Of a stretch of 32,669 bases of DNA, positions 1 to 6,364 are shown piece after piece. The translations under genes were made by a program, and so were the position numbers. The stretch is from positions 1 to 32,669 of the forward strand of contig JAEDGK010000007.1 of assembly GCA_016297555.1 (NCBI GenBank), written 5' to 3'. The notes beneath the pieces were generated by a model that did no database searches, was not told where the DNA came from, and saw nothing but the letters and a program-made list of their open reading frames with translations. The first letter of the stretch is position 1, and each line of letters begins with the position of its first letter. This DNA is from Clostridiaceae bacterium (GTDB lineage: Bacteria > Bacillota > Clostridia > Oscillospirales > Acutalibacteraceae).

Positions 1-233
1 CCTGCAAGCGGTGAAACCTTGTATTTAAACGCAATTCCCACGCCGATGCCCGCGCCCGTGAGCGACTTTGCAACGGCAGCAATCGAAATAAGATAAACGC
101 CGATACTGTTATTAATAAAGCCGCCTATCTGTTCAAGAATAGTGCCGATAATAAGCGTTGCAAACAAACCAAGAGCCATTCCCGAAAGTCCGTCAACAAA
201 AATATAATTTAAAACTTTTTTTAACTGATTCAT
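1..233 (-). CDS. PTS EIIC-like membrane protein (PTS_EIIC_2 type), 5' part only
   Basis: The first 77 codons are present; the gene runs off the left edge of the window. The N-terminus reads MNQLKKVLNYIFVDGLSGMA, followed by a glycine-rich hydrophobic segment (ALGLFATLIIGTILEQIGGF) and a second one ending in a GAGIGVG stretch. That pattern resembles the membrane EIIC-like proteins of the PTS_EIIC_2 family, which are predicted sugar or small-molecule permeases lacking the usual fused IIA/IIB domains. The start lies 4 bases after the stop of the SGNH hydrolase gene, so it is probably the third gene of the aldo/keto reductase operon. The family call rests on recall of the N-terminal motif; the substrate is unknown. 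Confidence 0.6.
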   Translation of the reverse strand, partial: MNQLKKVLNYIFVDGLSGMALGLFATLIIGTILEQIGGFINNSIGVYLISIAAVAKSLTGAGIGVGIAFKYKVSPLA

Positions 234-237
234 TTTT

Positions 238-858
238 TCATTTCGCCTGTTTTATTATTTTATTGAATGCGTCCGCATAAAATCTGCCGATAAGCTCGGA
301 GCCGTTTTCGTTTGGGTGAACACCGTCGGGCGACCAATGAGTCGGCTCAACGCCTATGCAATTCTGAGCAAAAAGACCGTCAAGCGGAATATAGTAATCC
401 GCAAATTCTCTTGCAAGCCTACGCTCAATGTGAATTTTCGGGTCAAGGTCAACCCTGAAATACTCCTTATCGGGAACGGGGAGCAAAAACGCTTCAAGCA
501 TAAGTATTTTTGCGTTAGTTCTTTCTTTAAGAGCCGTGAGAACCTTGCGGTAATTTGCTTCAAAAACATCGTTTCCGAGCCACGAGCGGGTCGCCGCTCT
601 GTGCCAAGTATCGTTAATGCCGATGAGTATTGAAACAAAATCCGGATTAACGGCAATAAAATCGCTTTCAAGCCTCTCAACGAGGTTCGCCGTCTGATCG
701 CCGCTTATGCCGAGATTAATGAATTCAAAGCTCTCATCGGGATTTTCTTCTGAAATATATTTCGCCGCGTAAAGCGGATATCCGCTGCCGAGATTGTGAA
801 AATCGCTGCGGTCTCTGCCCGCGTCAGTTATAGAATCGCCCTGAAACAAAATTTTCAT
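238..858 (-). CDS. SGNH/GDSL-family hydrolase (esterase/lipase-like)
   Basis: A 206-aa cytoplasmic protein with all SGNH blocks. Block I is FQGDSITDAGR with nucleophile Ser9, block II is LGISGDQ near residues 49-54, block III is IGINDTW with Asn82, and block V is DGVHPN with Asp178 and His181 completing the triad. No signal peptide is visible, so it probably acts inside the cell on an acylated or acetylated small molecule such as a deacetylated sugar. It starts 12 bases downstream of the aldo/keto reductase gene and is followed after 4 bases by the EIIC-like gene, consistent with one operon. The family is clear; the substrate cannot be read from the sequence. Confidence 0.9.
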   Translation of the reverse strand: MKILFQGDSITDAGRDRSDFHNLGSGYPLYAAKYISEENPDESFEFINLGISGDQTANLVERLESDFIAVNPDFVSILIGINDTWHRAATRSWLGNDVFEANYRKVLTALKERTNAKILMLEAFLLPVPDKEYFRVDLDPKIHIERRLAREFADYYIPLDGLFAQNCIGVEPTHWSPDGVHPNENGSELIGRFYADAFNKIIKQAK

Positions 859-870
859 ATCTTCACCCCA

Positions 871-1983
871 TTAAAACTTGTCAATAATTTTTTTCAAAGT
901 ATCGATAATTTCAATATGCTGAGGGCAGGCATTCTGACATTTGCCGCACTTCTTGCAAAGAGACGCATTAGTTTCGATATCGGGGAAAATCTCTTTTACA
1001 AGCCGTCTGCCGCCGGTCGTTATATTGTTAAACGCCGAGAAAACCTTGGGTATTTTTACTCCCGACGGGCAGGGCATACAATATTCGCAGCCCGTGCAGG
1101 GCACAAGATTCATTTCATCAAAAATATGCTTTGCCTGAGAAAGCATATCAAGCTGCTCTCCCGAAAGCATACCTGCCTGCGCCTTGTCTGCATAGCCGAG
1201 GTTATCCTCAACCATCTGCTCGGTACCCATACCGCTCAGCAGCATTGAAACCTCGGGTCTGTTCCAAACGAAATCGAGCGCCCATTCAACGGGAGTTTTA
1301 TCCTTGCTCAGCTTTTCCGCAATTTTCTCATGAGGCGCGGCAAGCTTGCCGCCGAGAAGCGGCTCCATAACGATAACGCCCAGACCCTTTGAGGCGGCGT
1401 ATTGAAGACCCTCCATACCCGCCTGATAGTCAACATCTATGTAATTGAACTGTATCTGGCAAAATTCAAAGCCGTCATATGAATCGATAACCTTTTTAAA
1501 AACCTCGAGGTCATCATGGAAGGAAAAACCGAGATGCCTGATTTTTCCCTCGGCAAGCTTTTGCTCAAGCTTGGGAAGAACATTGAATTTGAGCACCTTG
1601 TTTTCCCACGAATCGTTATTAACCGCATGAAGCAAATAAAAATCAATATAATCCGTATCAAGCTTTGCAAGCTGCTCATTCAGAAGCCTGTCAACATCCT
1701 CTTCACAGTTAATATTCCACAGCGGAAGCTTTGTTGCAAGATTAACCTTATCGCGGTAACCGTCCTTTAATGCCTTGCCGACAAGCCTTTCGCTGTTGCC
1801 AGAATGGTAACCGTAAGCGGTGTCAACATAATTTATGCCGCTGTCAATTCCGTTCCTTATAATCTTAATTGCTCTTTCTTCGTCAATGCGGCTGTCGTCG
1901 CCGTCAACGGTCGGCAATCTCATGCAACCGAAACCGAGAACGGAAACTTTAACGCCTGTTTTACCCATTTCTCTGTATCGCAT
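871..1983 (-). CDS. Aldo/keto reductase with C-terminal 2[4Fe-4S] ferredoxin-like domain
   Basis: A 370-aa protein. Residues 1-280 form an aldo/keto reductase barrel with the usual tetrad: Asp54 and Tyr59 in VDTAYGYH, Lys85 in LATKLP and His119 in FYLLHAV. The tail adds two cysteine clusters, C296/C299/C302/C305 and C343/C346/C349/C353, each followed by Pro, typical of 4Fe-4S ferredoxin motifs. Such iron-sulfur AKRs are common in Clostridia and may couple carbonyl reduction to ferredoxin-level electrons. I chose the ATG at 1983 because GGGGGG sits 6 bases upstream and the family N-terminus (MRYREMGKTGVKVSVLG) begins there; a longer frame to 2103 overlaps the promoter. It heads a three-gene minus-strand operon. 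Confidence 0.92.
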   Translation of the reverse strand: MRYREMGKTGVKVSVLGFGCMRLPTVDGDDSRIDEERAIKIIRNGIDSGINYVDTAYGYHSGNSERLVGKALKDGYRDKVNLATKLPLWNINCEEDVDRLLNEQLAKLDTDYIDFYLLHAVNNDSWENKVLKFNVLPKLEQKLAEGKIRHLGFSFHDDLEVFKKVIDSYDGFEFCQIQFNYIDVDYQAGMEGLQYAASKGLGVIVMEPLLGGKLAAPHEKIAEKLSKDKTPVEWALDFVWNRPEVSMLLSGMGTEQMVEDNLGYADKAQAGMLSGEQLDMLSQAKHIFDEMNLVPCTGCEYCMPCPSGVKIPKVFSAFNNITTGGRRLVKEIFPDIETNASLCKKCGKCQNACPQHIEIIDTLKKIIDKF

Positions 1984-2020
1984 CAAATTCCCCCCAATTT
2001 TAAAATCAAATATTTGAGTC

Positions 2021-2049
2021 ATTATAACACATATTAAATATAAAAACAA
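2021..2049 (-). promoter_or_regulatory. Sigma-A-type promoter for the aldo/keto reductase operon
   Basis: On the minus strand TTGTTT (2044-2049) is followed after 17 bases by a perfect TATAAT (2021-2026), about 38 bases upstream of the chosen ATG. The -10 is ideal and the -35 keeps only TTG. Confidence 0.5.
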
Positions 2050-2157
2050 GTTAAAAAGGCAAAGATGAAGAAGAAATTTATCGGCAGTATTTACGAAGCG
2101 CATTTATTGCCGTATAAATCCCGTCAATACGAGAAAAATATATGTGAGGTGTTTAAA

Positions 2158-2352
2158 ATGTCCGATTTAAACGGAATTCCTCAGGGTCTCGGAATGGCGC
2201 TTTCCCGCAGTGAAAAAGCCATGCATACCTTTGCTCTGCTCAACGAGAATGAAAAGAAACGCCTGATTGACCTTTCGCGCAGCGTCAGGTCAAAAGCGGA
2301 AATGAACAGACTCGTCGGCAAGCTTGAAAAAGGTAAAAATCAGCTGTTCTGA
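2158..2352 (+). CDS. Small conserved-looking protein of unknown function (64 aa)
   Basis: I do not recognise a named family with confidence. The protein begins MSDLNGIPQGLGMALSRSEK and continues as a charged, predicted-helical stretch with a KKRLIDLSRSVRSKAEMNRL segment. No membrane segment, signal peptide or cysteines are present. The ATG at 2158 is preceded by a GAGGTG ribosome-binding site at 7-base spacing; the frame is open further upstream to 2065 but that part has no RBS and lies over the divergent promoter. Short proteins with a similar GIPxGLGMAL start occur in Clostridia, from recall. It stands alone and is followed by a strong hairpin terminator. Codon use is like its neighbours, which supports it being real. 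Confidence 0.72.
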   Translation: MSDLNGIPQGLGMALSRSEKAMHTFALLNENEKKRLIDLSRSVRSKAEMNRLVGKLEKGKNQLF

Positions 2353-2361
2353 GCCAAAAAA

Positions 2362-2400
2362 CGCGGAGCAAAACCAAAATTCTGCTCCGCGTGATTTTTT
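2362..2400. terminator. Bidirectional intrinsic terminator
   Basis: A perfect 9-bp stem (CGCGGAGCA at 2362-2370 with TGCTCCGCG at 2383-2391) has TGATTTTTTATTT on the plus-strand side and TTTTTTGG on the minus-strand side. It serves the small protein gene and the converging PHP gene. Confidence 0.85.
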
Positions 2401-3070
2401 ATTTCTGATAACATTTAAGGGTGTATTTTTTATCTCTCAGCGCCTGTGCAACTGCTTTTGAATCATCAACATATTCTTCAAAATACACTCCGCCCGGTTC
2501 CATTTCCGTGTTGCCGTGAAAATCCGAACCCGAAAGCATCGGCAGAGAATATTTTACCGCCCATGCGTAGGCAATATCGTTGCTCGAATTGTGATTGCCG
2601 TGACCGTTGTAAACTTCAATTCCGTCAACAAGAGCCGGGTTAATAATCGTCATATGGCGTCTGAACGGATGAGCCTGAAAGATAATAAGGTTATTTTCTT
2701 CAACAACGGGTTTGAAAGCTTCAAGCGACTCAAAATGAGCAAGATCGCGTGAAAAAACAAAATCCTCGTCAAAGCCGTAGAGCAGATAGTCATTGTCATT
2801 TTCAAGAAATCGGATTTCCATACCGAGAATAACTTTGAAATTCTCATCTTCAAAAGCCTTTGCCGTCCTGTAACCCGAGAGATATTTTTCCGCCTGCTCT
2901 TTATAAGTTGAACCGTGCTTTGCAAACTGCGCGGCGTGAACATGGTCGGTAACGATTATTCCGCTGTAACCGAGAGACTTATATCTCTTAACAACCTCCG
3001 CCGCGGGAACTTCGCCGCAGGAGCTTGCCTCCTTTGTGTGAATATGCGTATCAAAAAGATATCCTTTCAA
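2399..3070 (-). CDS. PHP-domain metallo-phosphoesterase
   Basis: A 223-aa PHP-family protein. Visible metal-ligand motifs are FDTHIHTKEAS (H9 and H11), VTDHVH, the EIRF glutamate, QAHPFRR and GSDFHGN near the C-terminus, the usual order for PHP hydrolases. The architecture suits a small-molecule phosphatase (histidinol-phosphatase or 5'-3' nucleotidase-like) rather than a polymerase PHP domain. Start choice: a TTG at 3070 lies 8 bases after a perfect AGGAGG. The ATG at 3079 abuts that AGGAGG with no spacer, and the ATG at 3106 lies upstream of the predicted transcription start, so TTG is preferred. Starting at 3079 would only add three residues. The gene is monocistronic, divergent from spoIIGA. 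The substrate is unknown. Confidence 0.85.
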   Translation of the reverse strand: MKGYLFDTHIHTKEASSCGEVPAAEVVKRYKSLGYSGIIVTDHVHAAQFAKHGSTYKEQAEKYLSGYRTAKAFEDENFKVILGMEIRFLENDNDYLLYGFDEDFVFSRDLAHFESLEAFKPVVEENNLIIFQAHPFRRHMTIINPALVDGIEVYNGHGNHNSSNDIAYAWAVKYSLPMLSGSDFHGNTEMEPGGVYFEEYVDDSKAVAQALRDKKYTLKCYQK

Positions 3071-3098
3071 ATTAATCATCCTCCTGTCTTCGGAAATC

Positions 3099-3127
3099 AT
3101 TATATACCCGACCGAACGGATATTCAA
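3099..3127 (-). promoter_or_regulatory. Sigma-A-type promoter for the PHP gene
   Basis: On the minus strand TTGAAT (3122-3127), a 17-base spacer and TATAAT (3099-3104) form a near-consensus promoter. The expected start near 3092 leaves only a 10-20 base leader containing AGGAGG, which supports the downstream start codon. Confidence 0.7.
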
Positions 3128-3153
3128 TAGAAAAGTTTATTTTTCTTCCCCGT

Positions 3154-3187
3154 TGCGACAAAATGCAACCGCTCGCGGAGTTATACT
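3154..3187 (+). promoter_or_regulatory. Candidate Spo0A-controlled promoter of spoIIGA-sigE
   Basis: TATACT at 3182-3187 is a good -10. At the place of the -35 there is no TTGACA; instead TGCGACAAA (3154-3162) matches 8 of 9 positions of the extended Spo0A box TTCGACAAA. 0A boxes overlapping the -35 are established for Spo0A-activated sigma-A promoters such as B. subtilis spoIIG. The assignment is inference from one box. Confidence 0.4.
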
Positions 3188-3224
3188 CATAAACAGAGAG
3201 AAACAATTACAGTTTTTTTGCGGG

Positions 3225-4118
3225 GTGACAGCTCTGAACACCGTTATTTACGCCGACATACTTGTTGTTATAAACATAATAATTAATTATTTGCTTCTGA
3301 GAGCCGCCGCCGCAATTACTGCCTGTGAATTCAGGGCACTGAGGTTCCTTGCCGCTTCCGCTCTCGCAGGGCTTTTTTCGCTGATTATCTTTATCGATAA
3401 TATGCCACTGTGGTTAAGTATCGCCGTTAAAATCGCTTTTTTGCTTATTATGGTTTTCGCGGCATTCGGCGCAAAGTCGGTTAAAGCCTTTGTAAAATGC
3501 TTTGCCGCTTTCTTTATTGCAAACTTTGTTTTTGCGGGAATAATGCTTGCTGTCTGCACATTTTTGCTGCCGAACGCCGCAATGTATAAAAACGGAGTTG
3601 TTTATTTTGACATTGATATATTGACTTTAACCGTCAGCGCGATTGTCTGCTATATTATTTTAAGCATACTTTCACGCCTGACGAGAAGCAGAGTTCCGCA
3701 GAAATGCATTTATCACATTAAAATAACTGCCGGTGAAAAATCGGTTGAGGGAAAGGCTCTTTTCGATTCGGGAAACACTCTGTGCGACTGCTTTTCGGGA
3801 AAGCCCGTAATAATCGCGGAAAACGATTTTGTAAAAAGCCTTTATGAAAAATCACAGCTGAGCGATATGAAAAATTTTCGCCTTATTCCGTTTTCAACAA
3901 TCAAGGACGGCGGCGCTCTGCCCGCTTTTATGGCGGACGAGGTTGAAATTGAAATCAACGAATTTCATGCCTTTGCAAAAGAAATATACATAGCCGTAAC
4001 GGATAAAAAAATCGTTTCGGGAGGATACTCGGCGCTTCTCGGCGTTCCTGTTTTTGACGCCGTTGAATACAGCATAAAACGCGGCTCAGCCGCAGAAAGG
4101 GGAAGAATTAAAGGATGA
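3225..4118 (+). CDS. spoIIGA: SpoIIGA, sporulation sigma-E processing aspartic peptidase
   Basis: A membrane-bound peptidase that cleaves pro-sigma-E in the mother cell. The N-terminal half begins VIYADILVVINIIINYLLL, typical of SpoIIGA, and holds about five hydrophobic membrane segments. The C-terminal half has the aspartic-protease motif ALFDSGNTLCD, with Asp181 in this numbering, close to Asp183 of B. subtilis. The stop overlaps the sigE start (ATGA), the usual gene pairing. The start is uncertain. GTG at 3225 gives 297 aa but has a poor RBS. CTG at 3234 is preceded by GGGGTGA at about 6 bases and would match the family N-terminus exactly. An upstream TTG at 3153 overlaps the putative promoter and is unlikely. 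Confidence 0.88.
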   Translation: MTALNTVIYADILVVINIIINYLLLRAAAAITACEFRALRFLAASALAGLFSLIIFIDNMPLWLSIAVKIAFLLIMVFAAFGAKSVKAFVKCFAAFFIANFVFAGIMLAVCTFLLPNAAMYKNGVVYFDIDILTLTVSAIVCYIILSILSRLTRSRVPQKCIYHIKITAGEKSVEGKALFDSGNTLCDCFSGKPVIIAENDFVKSLYEKSQLSDMKNFRLIPFSTIKDGGALPAFMADEVEIEINEFHAFAKEIYIAVTDKKIVSGGYSALLGVPVFDAVEYSIKRGSAAERGRIKG

Positions 4119-4819
4119 CTTTCAAAATCGGAGAGAGGTTCGGGAAGCTGCTCGCCGCAATCAAGGCAAAGCTTTTTGAAATAGAGATTGATTACATAAA
4201 CGGGCCTGAAACTCTGCCGCCGCCGCTTAGCGCAGAAAAAGAGCTTGACTATCTTAAAAAGCTCGAGCAGGGCGACAAGGACGCACGGGAGGAATTGATA
4301 GTTCACAATCTGCGCCTTGTTGTGTATATAGCAAAAAAATTTGAAAACACGGGCATTCCGATTGAGGACCTTATTTCAATCGGCACACTCGGGTTAATAA
4401 AAGCGGTAAATACTTTCAGAATTTCCAAAAATATCAAGCTTGCCACCTACGCTTCGAGGTGCATTGAAAACGAAATTCTGATGTATCTGCGAAAAACAAA
4501 TTCAATAAAAGCCGAGGTTTCTTATTATGAGCCGCTCAATGTTGACTGGGACGGCAACGAGCTTTTGCTCTCGGATGTTCTCGGCAGCGAGCCCGACGAA
4601 ATTTACCGCGATATTGAAGCAGATGACGAGCGAAGCAGGCTTTACCGAGCCGTTAATTCTCTCGGCGAGCGCGAAAGAAAAATAATGACAATGCGCTTCG
4701 GCATAGGCGGCGGCAGAGAATACACTCAAAAAGAGGTTGCAGACGCTCTCGGGATATCGCAAAGCTACATTTCGAGGCTTGAAAAAAGGATAATAGAAAA
4801 AATCAAAAGAGAGATATAA
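4115..4819 (+). CDS. sigE: RNA polymerase sporulation sigma factor SigE (pro-form)
   Basis: A 234-aa sigma-70 family factor that directs early mother-cell transcription. Region 2 contains LRLVVYIAKKFENTGIPIED and LATYASRCIENEILMYLR; region 4 has TQKEVADALGISQSYISRLE as the helix-turn-helix. NVDWDGNELLLSDVLG is the sigma-E/K signature. The first 26 or so residues are an amphipathic pro-sequence, and DYINGPETLPPPLS corresponds to the B. subtilis cleavage site region, so cleavage by SpoIIGA is expected just before Tyr27. The ATGA overlap with spoIIGA indicates coupled translation. Unlike many Clostridia, sigG does not follow; a terminator does. Confidence 0.96.
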   Translation: MTFKIGERFGKLLAAIKAKLFEIEIDYINGPETLPPPLSAEKELDYLKKLEQGDKDAREELIVHNLRLVVYIAKKFENTGIPIEDLISIGTLGLIKAVNTFRISKNIKLATYASRCIENEILMYLRKTNSIKAEVSYYEPLNVDWDGNELLLSDVLGSEPDEIYRDIEADDERSRLYRAVNSLGERERKIMTMRFGIGGGREYTQKEVADALGISQSYISRLEKRIIEKIKREI

Positions 4820-4824
4820 GAAAG

Positions 4825-4860
4825 GCAGAGCTGACGGCAAAATCAGCTCTGCTTATTTTA
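4825..4860. terminator. Terminator between sigE and cwlD-like gene
   Basis: A perfect 10-bp stem, GCAGAGCTGA (4825-4834) with TCAGCTCTGC (4843-4852) and an 8-base loop, is followed on plus by TTATTTTA. The minus side continues CTTTCTT, so it may serve both converging genes. Confidence 0.8.
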
Positions 4861-4864
4861 TCAC

Positions 4865-5494
4865 TCATTTTGTTACCGACTCCGCAATCGCGCGGGCTAT
4901 TGCCTCGGCATAGGCGTCAAGCTTGCTGTCGAAAAGCTCGTTGTCGGTTTCGCTGTTCATAAAACCGAGTTCAACAAGGCAGCTCGGCATATCCGTGTGG
5001 CTGTTAACATAATAGTCCTTTCCGTCTCCGCGCGCATACCCCGCTTTAACTCCCCTGTTTTGCGAAATCCCCGCACCGTCAAGCGCCTGCATTATGCTTT
5101 CGGCAAGAGCTAAATCCGCTTTCGGCTCGTTGCTGCTTATCCATATCTCAACACCCTCGGCGTTTTCTGCGCTGTTTCTGTGGAGCGAAACAAATGCCTG
5201 AGCATTTTTTCTGTTGGCAATTTTGCACCGCTTTTCAAGGCTGATAAATTTATCGTCATCTCTCGTCAGGCGGGAATCAACACCCATATCCTGCAACTTT
5301 TCGTTAACGAGCAGCGCAACGGCAAGATTATCGTCCTTTTCATATCTGCCGTTAAACTCCGCGCCGACATCCGTTCCGCCGTGGCCGGGGTCTATTATCA
5401 CCTGAGCGGAATCGCCTATCAGCGCGGCGGCAATCGCTACGGCGGCAGCCACCGCCGTTATGCCGATTAAAAATATTTTTAAATTCTTCTTCAT
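4865..5494 (-). CDS. cwlD: N-acetylmuramoyl-L-alanine amidase (Amidase_3), CwlD-like
   Basis: A 209-aa protein with an N-terminal membrane anchor or signal (residues 5-27, KIFLIGITAVAAAVAIAAAL) and one Amidase_3 catalytic domain. Zinc-site motifs are IIDPGHGG (His38), Glu52 in RYEKDDN and SLHRNS; the catalytic glutamate is in CLVELGFMNSETDN. It would remove stem peptides from muramic acid. The short anchored single-domain layout and the sigE neighbour fit CwlD, which makes muramic-lactam in spore cortex, but a general cell-wall amidase cannot be excluded. The start is supported by GGAGGTG about 7 bases upstream. Convergent with sigE; monocistronic. Confidence 0.85.
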   Translation of the reverse strand: MKKNLKIFLIGITAVAAAVAIAAALIGDSAQVIIDPGHGGTDVGAEFNGRYEKDDNLAVALLVNEKLQDMGVDSRLTRDDDKFISLEKRCKIANRKNAQAFVSLHRNSAENAEGVEIWISSNEPKADLALAESIMQALDGAGISQNRGVKAGYARGDGKDYYVNSHTDMPSCLVELGFMNSETDNELFDSKLDAYAEAIARAIAESVTK

Positions 5495-5599
5495 TTACCG
5501 CACCTCCGATATTTCAACTAAATTATATATATCATTACAATTAAAACTAAATGTACGAAAAATTACAATTTTCTTAAATTTATCTGCCAAGAGTATTTA

Positions 5600-5628
5600 T
5601 TGACAGGCGAGAAAAAAGAATGTAAAAT
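5600..5628 (+). promoter_or_regulatory. Strong sigma-A promoter of the RR-HK operon
   Basis: TTGACA (5600-5605), exactly 17 bases, then TAAAAT (5623-5628). The predicted start lies about 45 bases before the regulator ATG. Confidence 0.8.
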
Positions 5629-5679
5629 TATAAGTGAGAAAAGATAATGCCCAAACGGCGTTTACGGGAGGATGAAAGT

Positions 5680-6345
5680 ATGAGAATTCTTGTCGCAGAA
5701 GACGAAAGAAGCCTTAACAGAGTTATCACCAAGCAGCTTTCTGCCGCAGGATACAGCGTTGACAGTGCTTTTGACGGCGAGGAAGCCTATGACTTTCTGT
5801 CATCGGCTGATTATGACGCCGCCGTTTTGGATATCATGATGCCGAAAACCGACGGCATTGCGCTCGTCAAGAAGATCAGAAACGAAGGAAATCATATCCC
5901 CGTTTTGTTTCTGACCGCGCGCGACAGCGTTGATGACCGAGTAAACGGGCTTGACTCGGGCGCAGACGATTATCTGATAAAGCCTTTTGCTCTTGAAGAG
6001 CTTCTTGCAAGGATAAGAGTGATGGTCAGAAAAAACTCAAGCCACAAAACAAGCGTTATCAAAATAGACGATTTAACCGTAAACACAGCCAACCGCAGCG
6101 TTTCCCGGGCAGGCAAGCCCATTATTCTTTCCGCAAAGGAATATGAGCTGCTCAGATATCTTGCAATAAACAGCGGAATTGTTTTAAGCCGCGAAAAAAT
6201 TGAAAATCATATATGGAACTTTGACTATGAGGGCGGAACGAATGTTGTTGATGTTTATATCCGCTACCTGCGCAAGAAGCTTGACGACGGATTTGACAGA
6301 AAGCTTATCCATACGGTAAGAGGCGCAGGATATATGCTCAAATAA
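5680..6345 (+). CDS. OmpR/PhoB-family response regulator
   Basis: A 221-aa two-domain regulator. The receiver domain (1-115) has the acidic pair Glu7/Asp8, phospho-acceptor Asp51 in AVLDIMMPKTDG, and the conserved Lys in DYLIKPFALEELLAR. The winged-helix domain (about 125-220) has LSAKEYELLRYLAINSG, NVVDVYIRYLRKKLD and the terminal HTVRGAGYML. The ATG at 5680 is chosen because GGGAGG lies 6-7 bases upstream and the family N-terminus begins with MRILVAEDE; the frame is open 11 codons further up without an RBS. The kinase gene starts 19 bases downstream. It probably controls the PepSY genes that follow. Confidence 0.95.
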   Translation: MRILVAEDERSLNRVITKQLSAAGYSVDSAFDGEEAYDFLSSADYDAAVLDIMMPKTDGIALVKKIRNEGNHIPVLFLTARDSVDDRVNGLDSGADDYLIKPFALEELLARIRVMVRKNSSHKTSVIKIDDLTVNTANRSVSRAGKPIILSAKEYELLRYLAINSGIVLSREKIENHIWNFDYEGGTNVVDVYIRYLRKKLDDGFDRKLIHTVRGAGYMLK

Positions 6346-6364
6346 TACTTAGAAAGGTGAAGAA

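Noticed and set aside
796..1248. Plus-strand open frame of 150 codons opposite the SGNH and AKR genes
   Set aside because: Antisense shadow across two clear genes.
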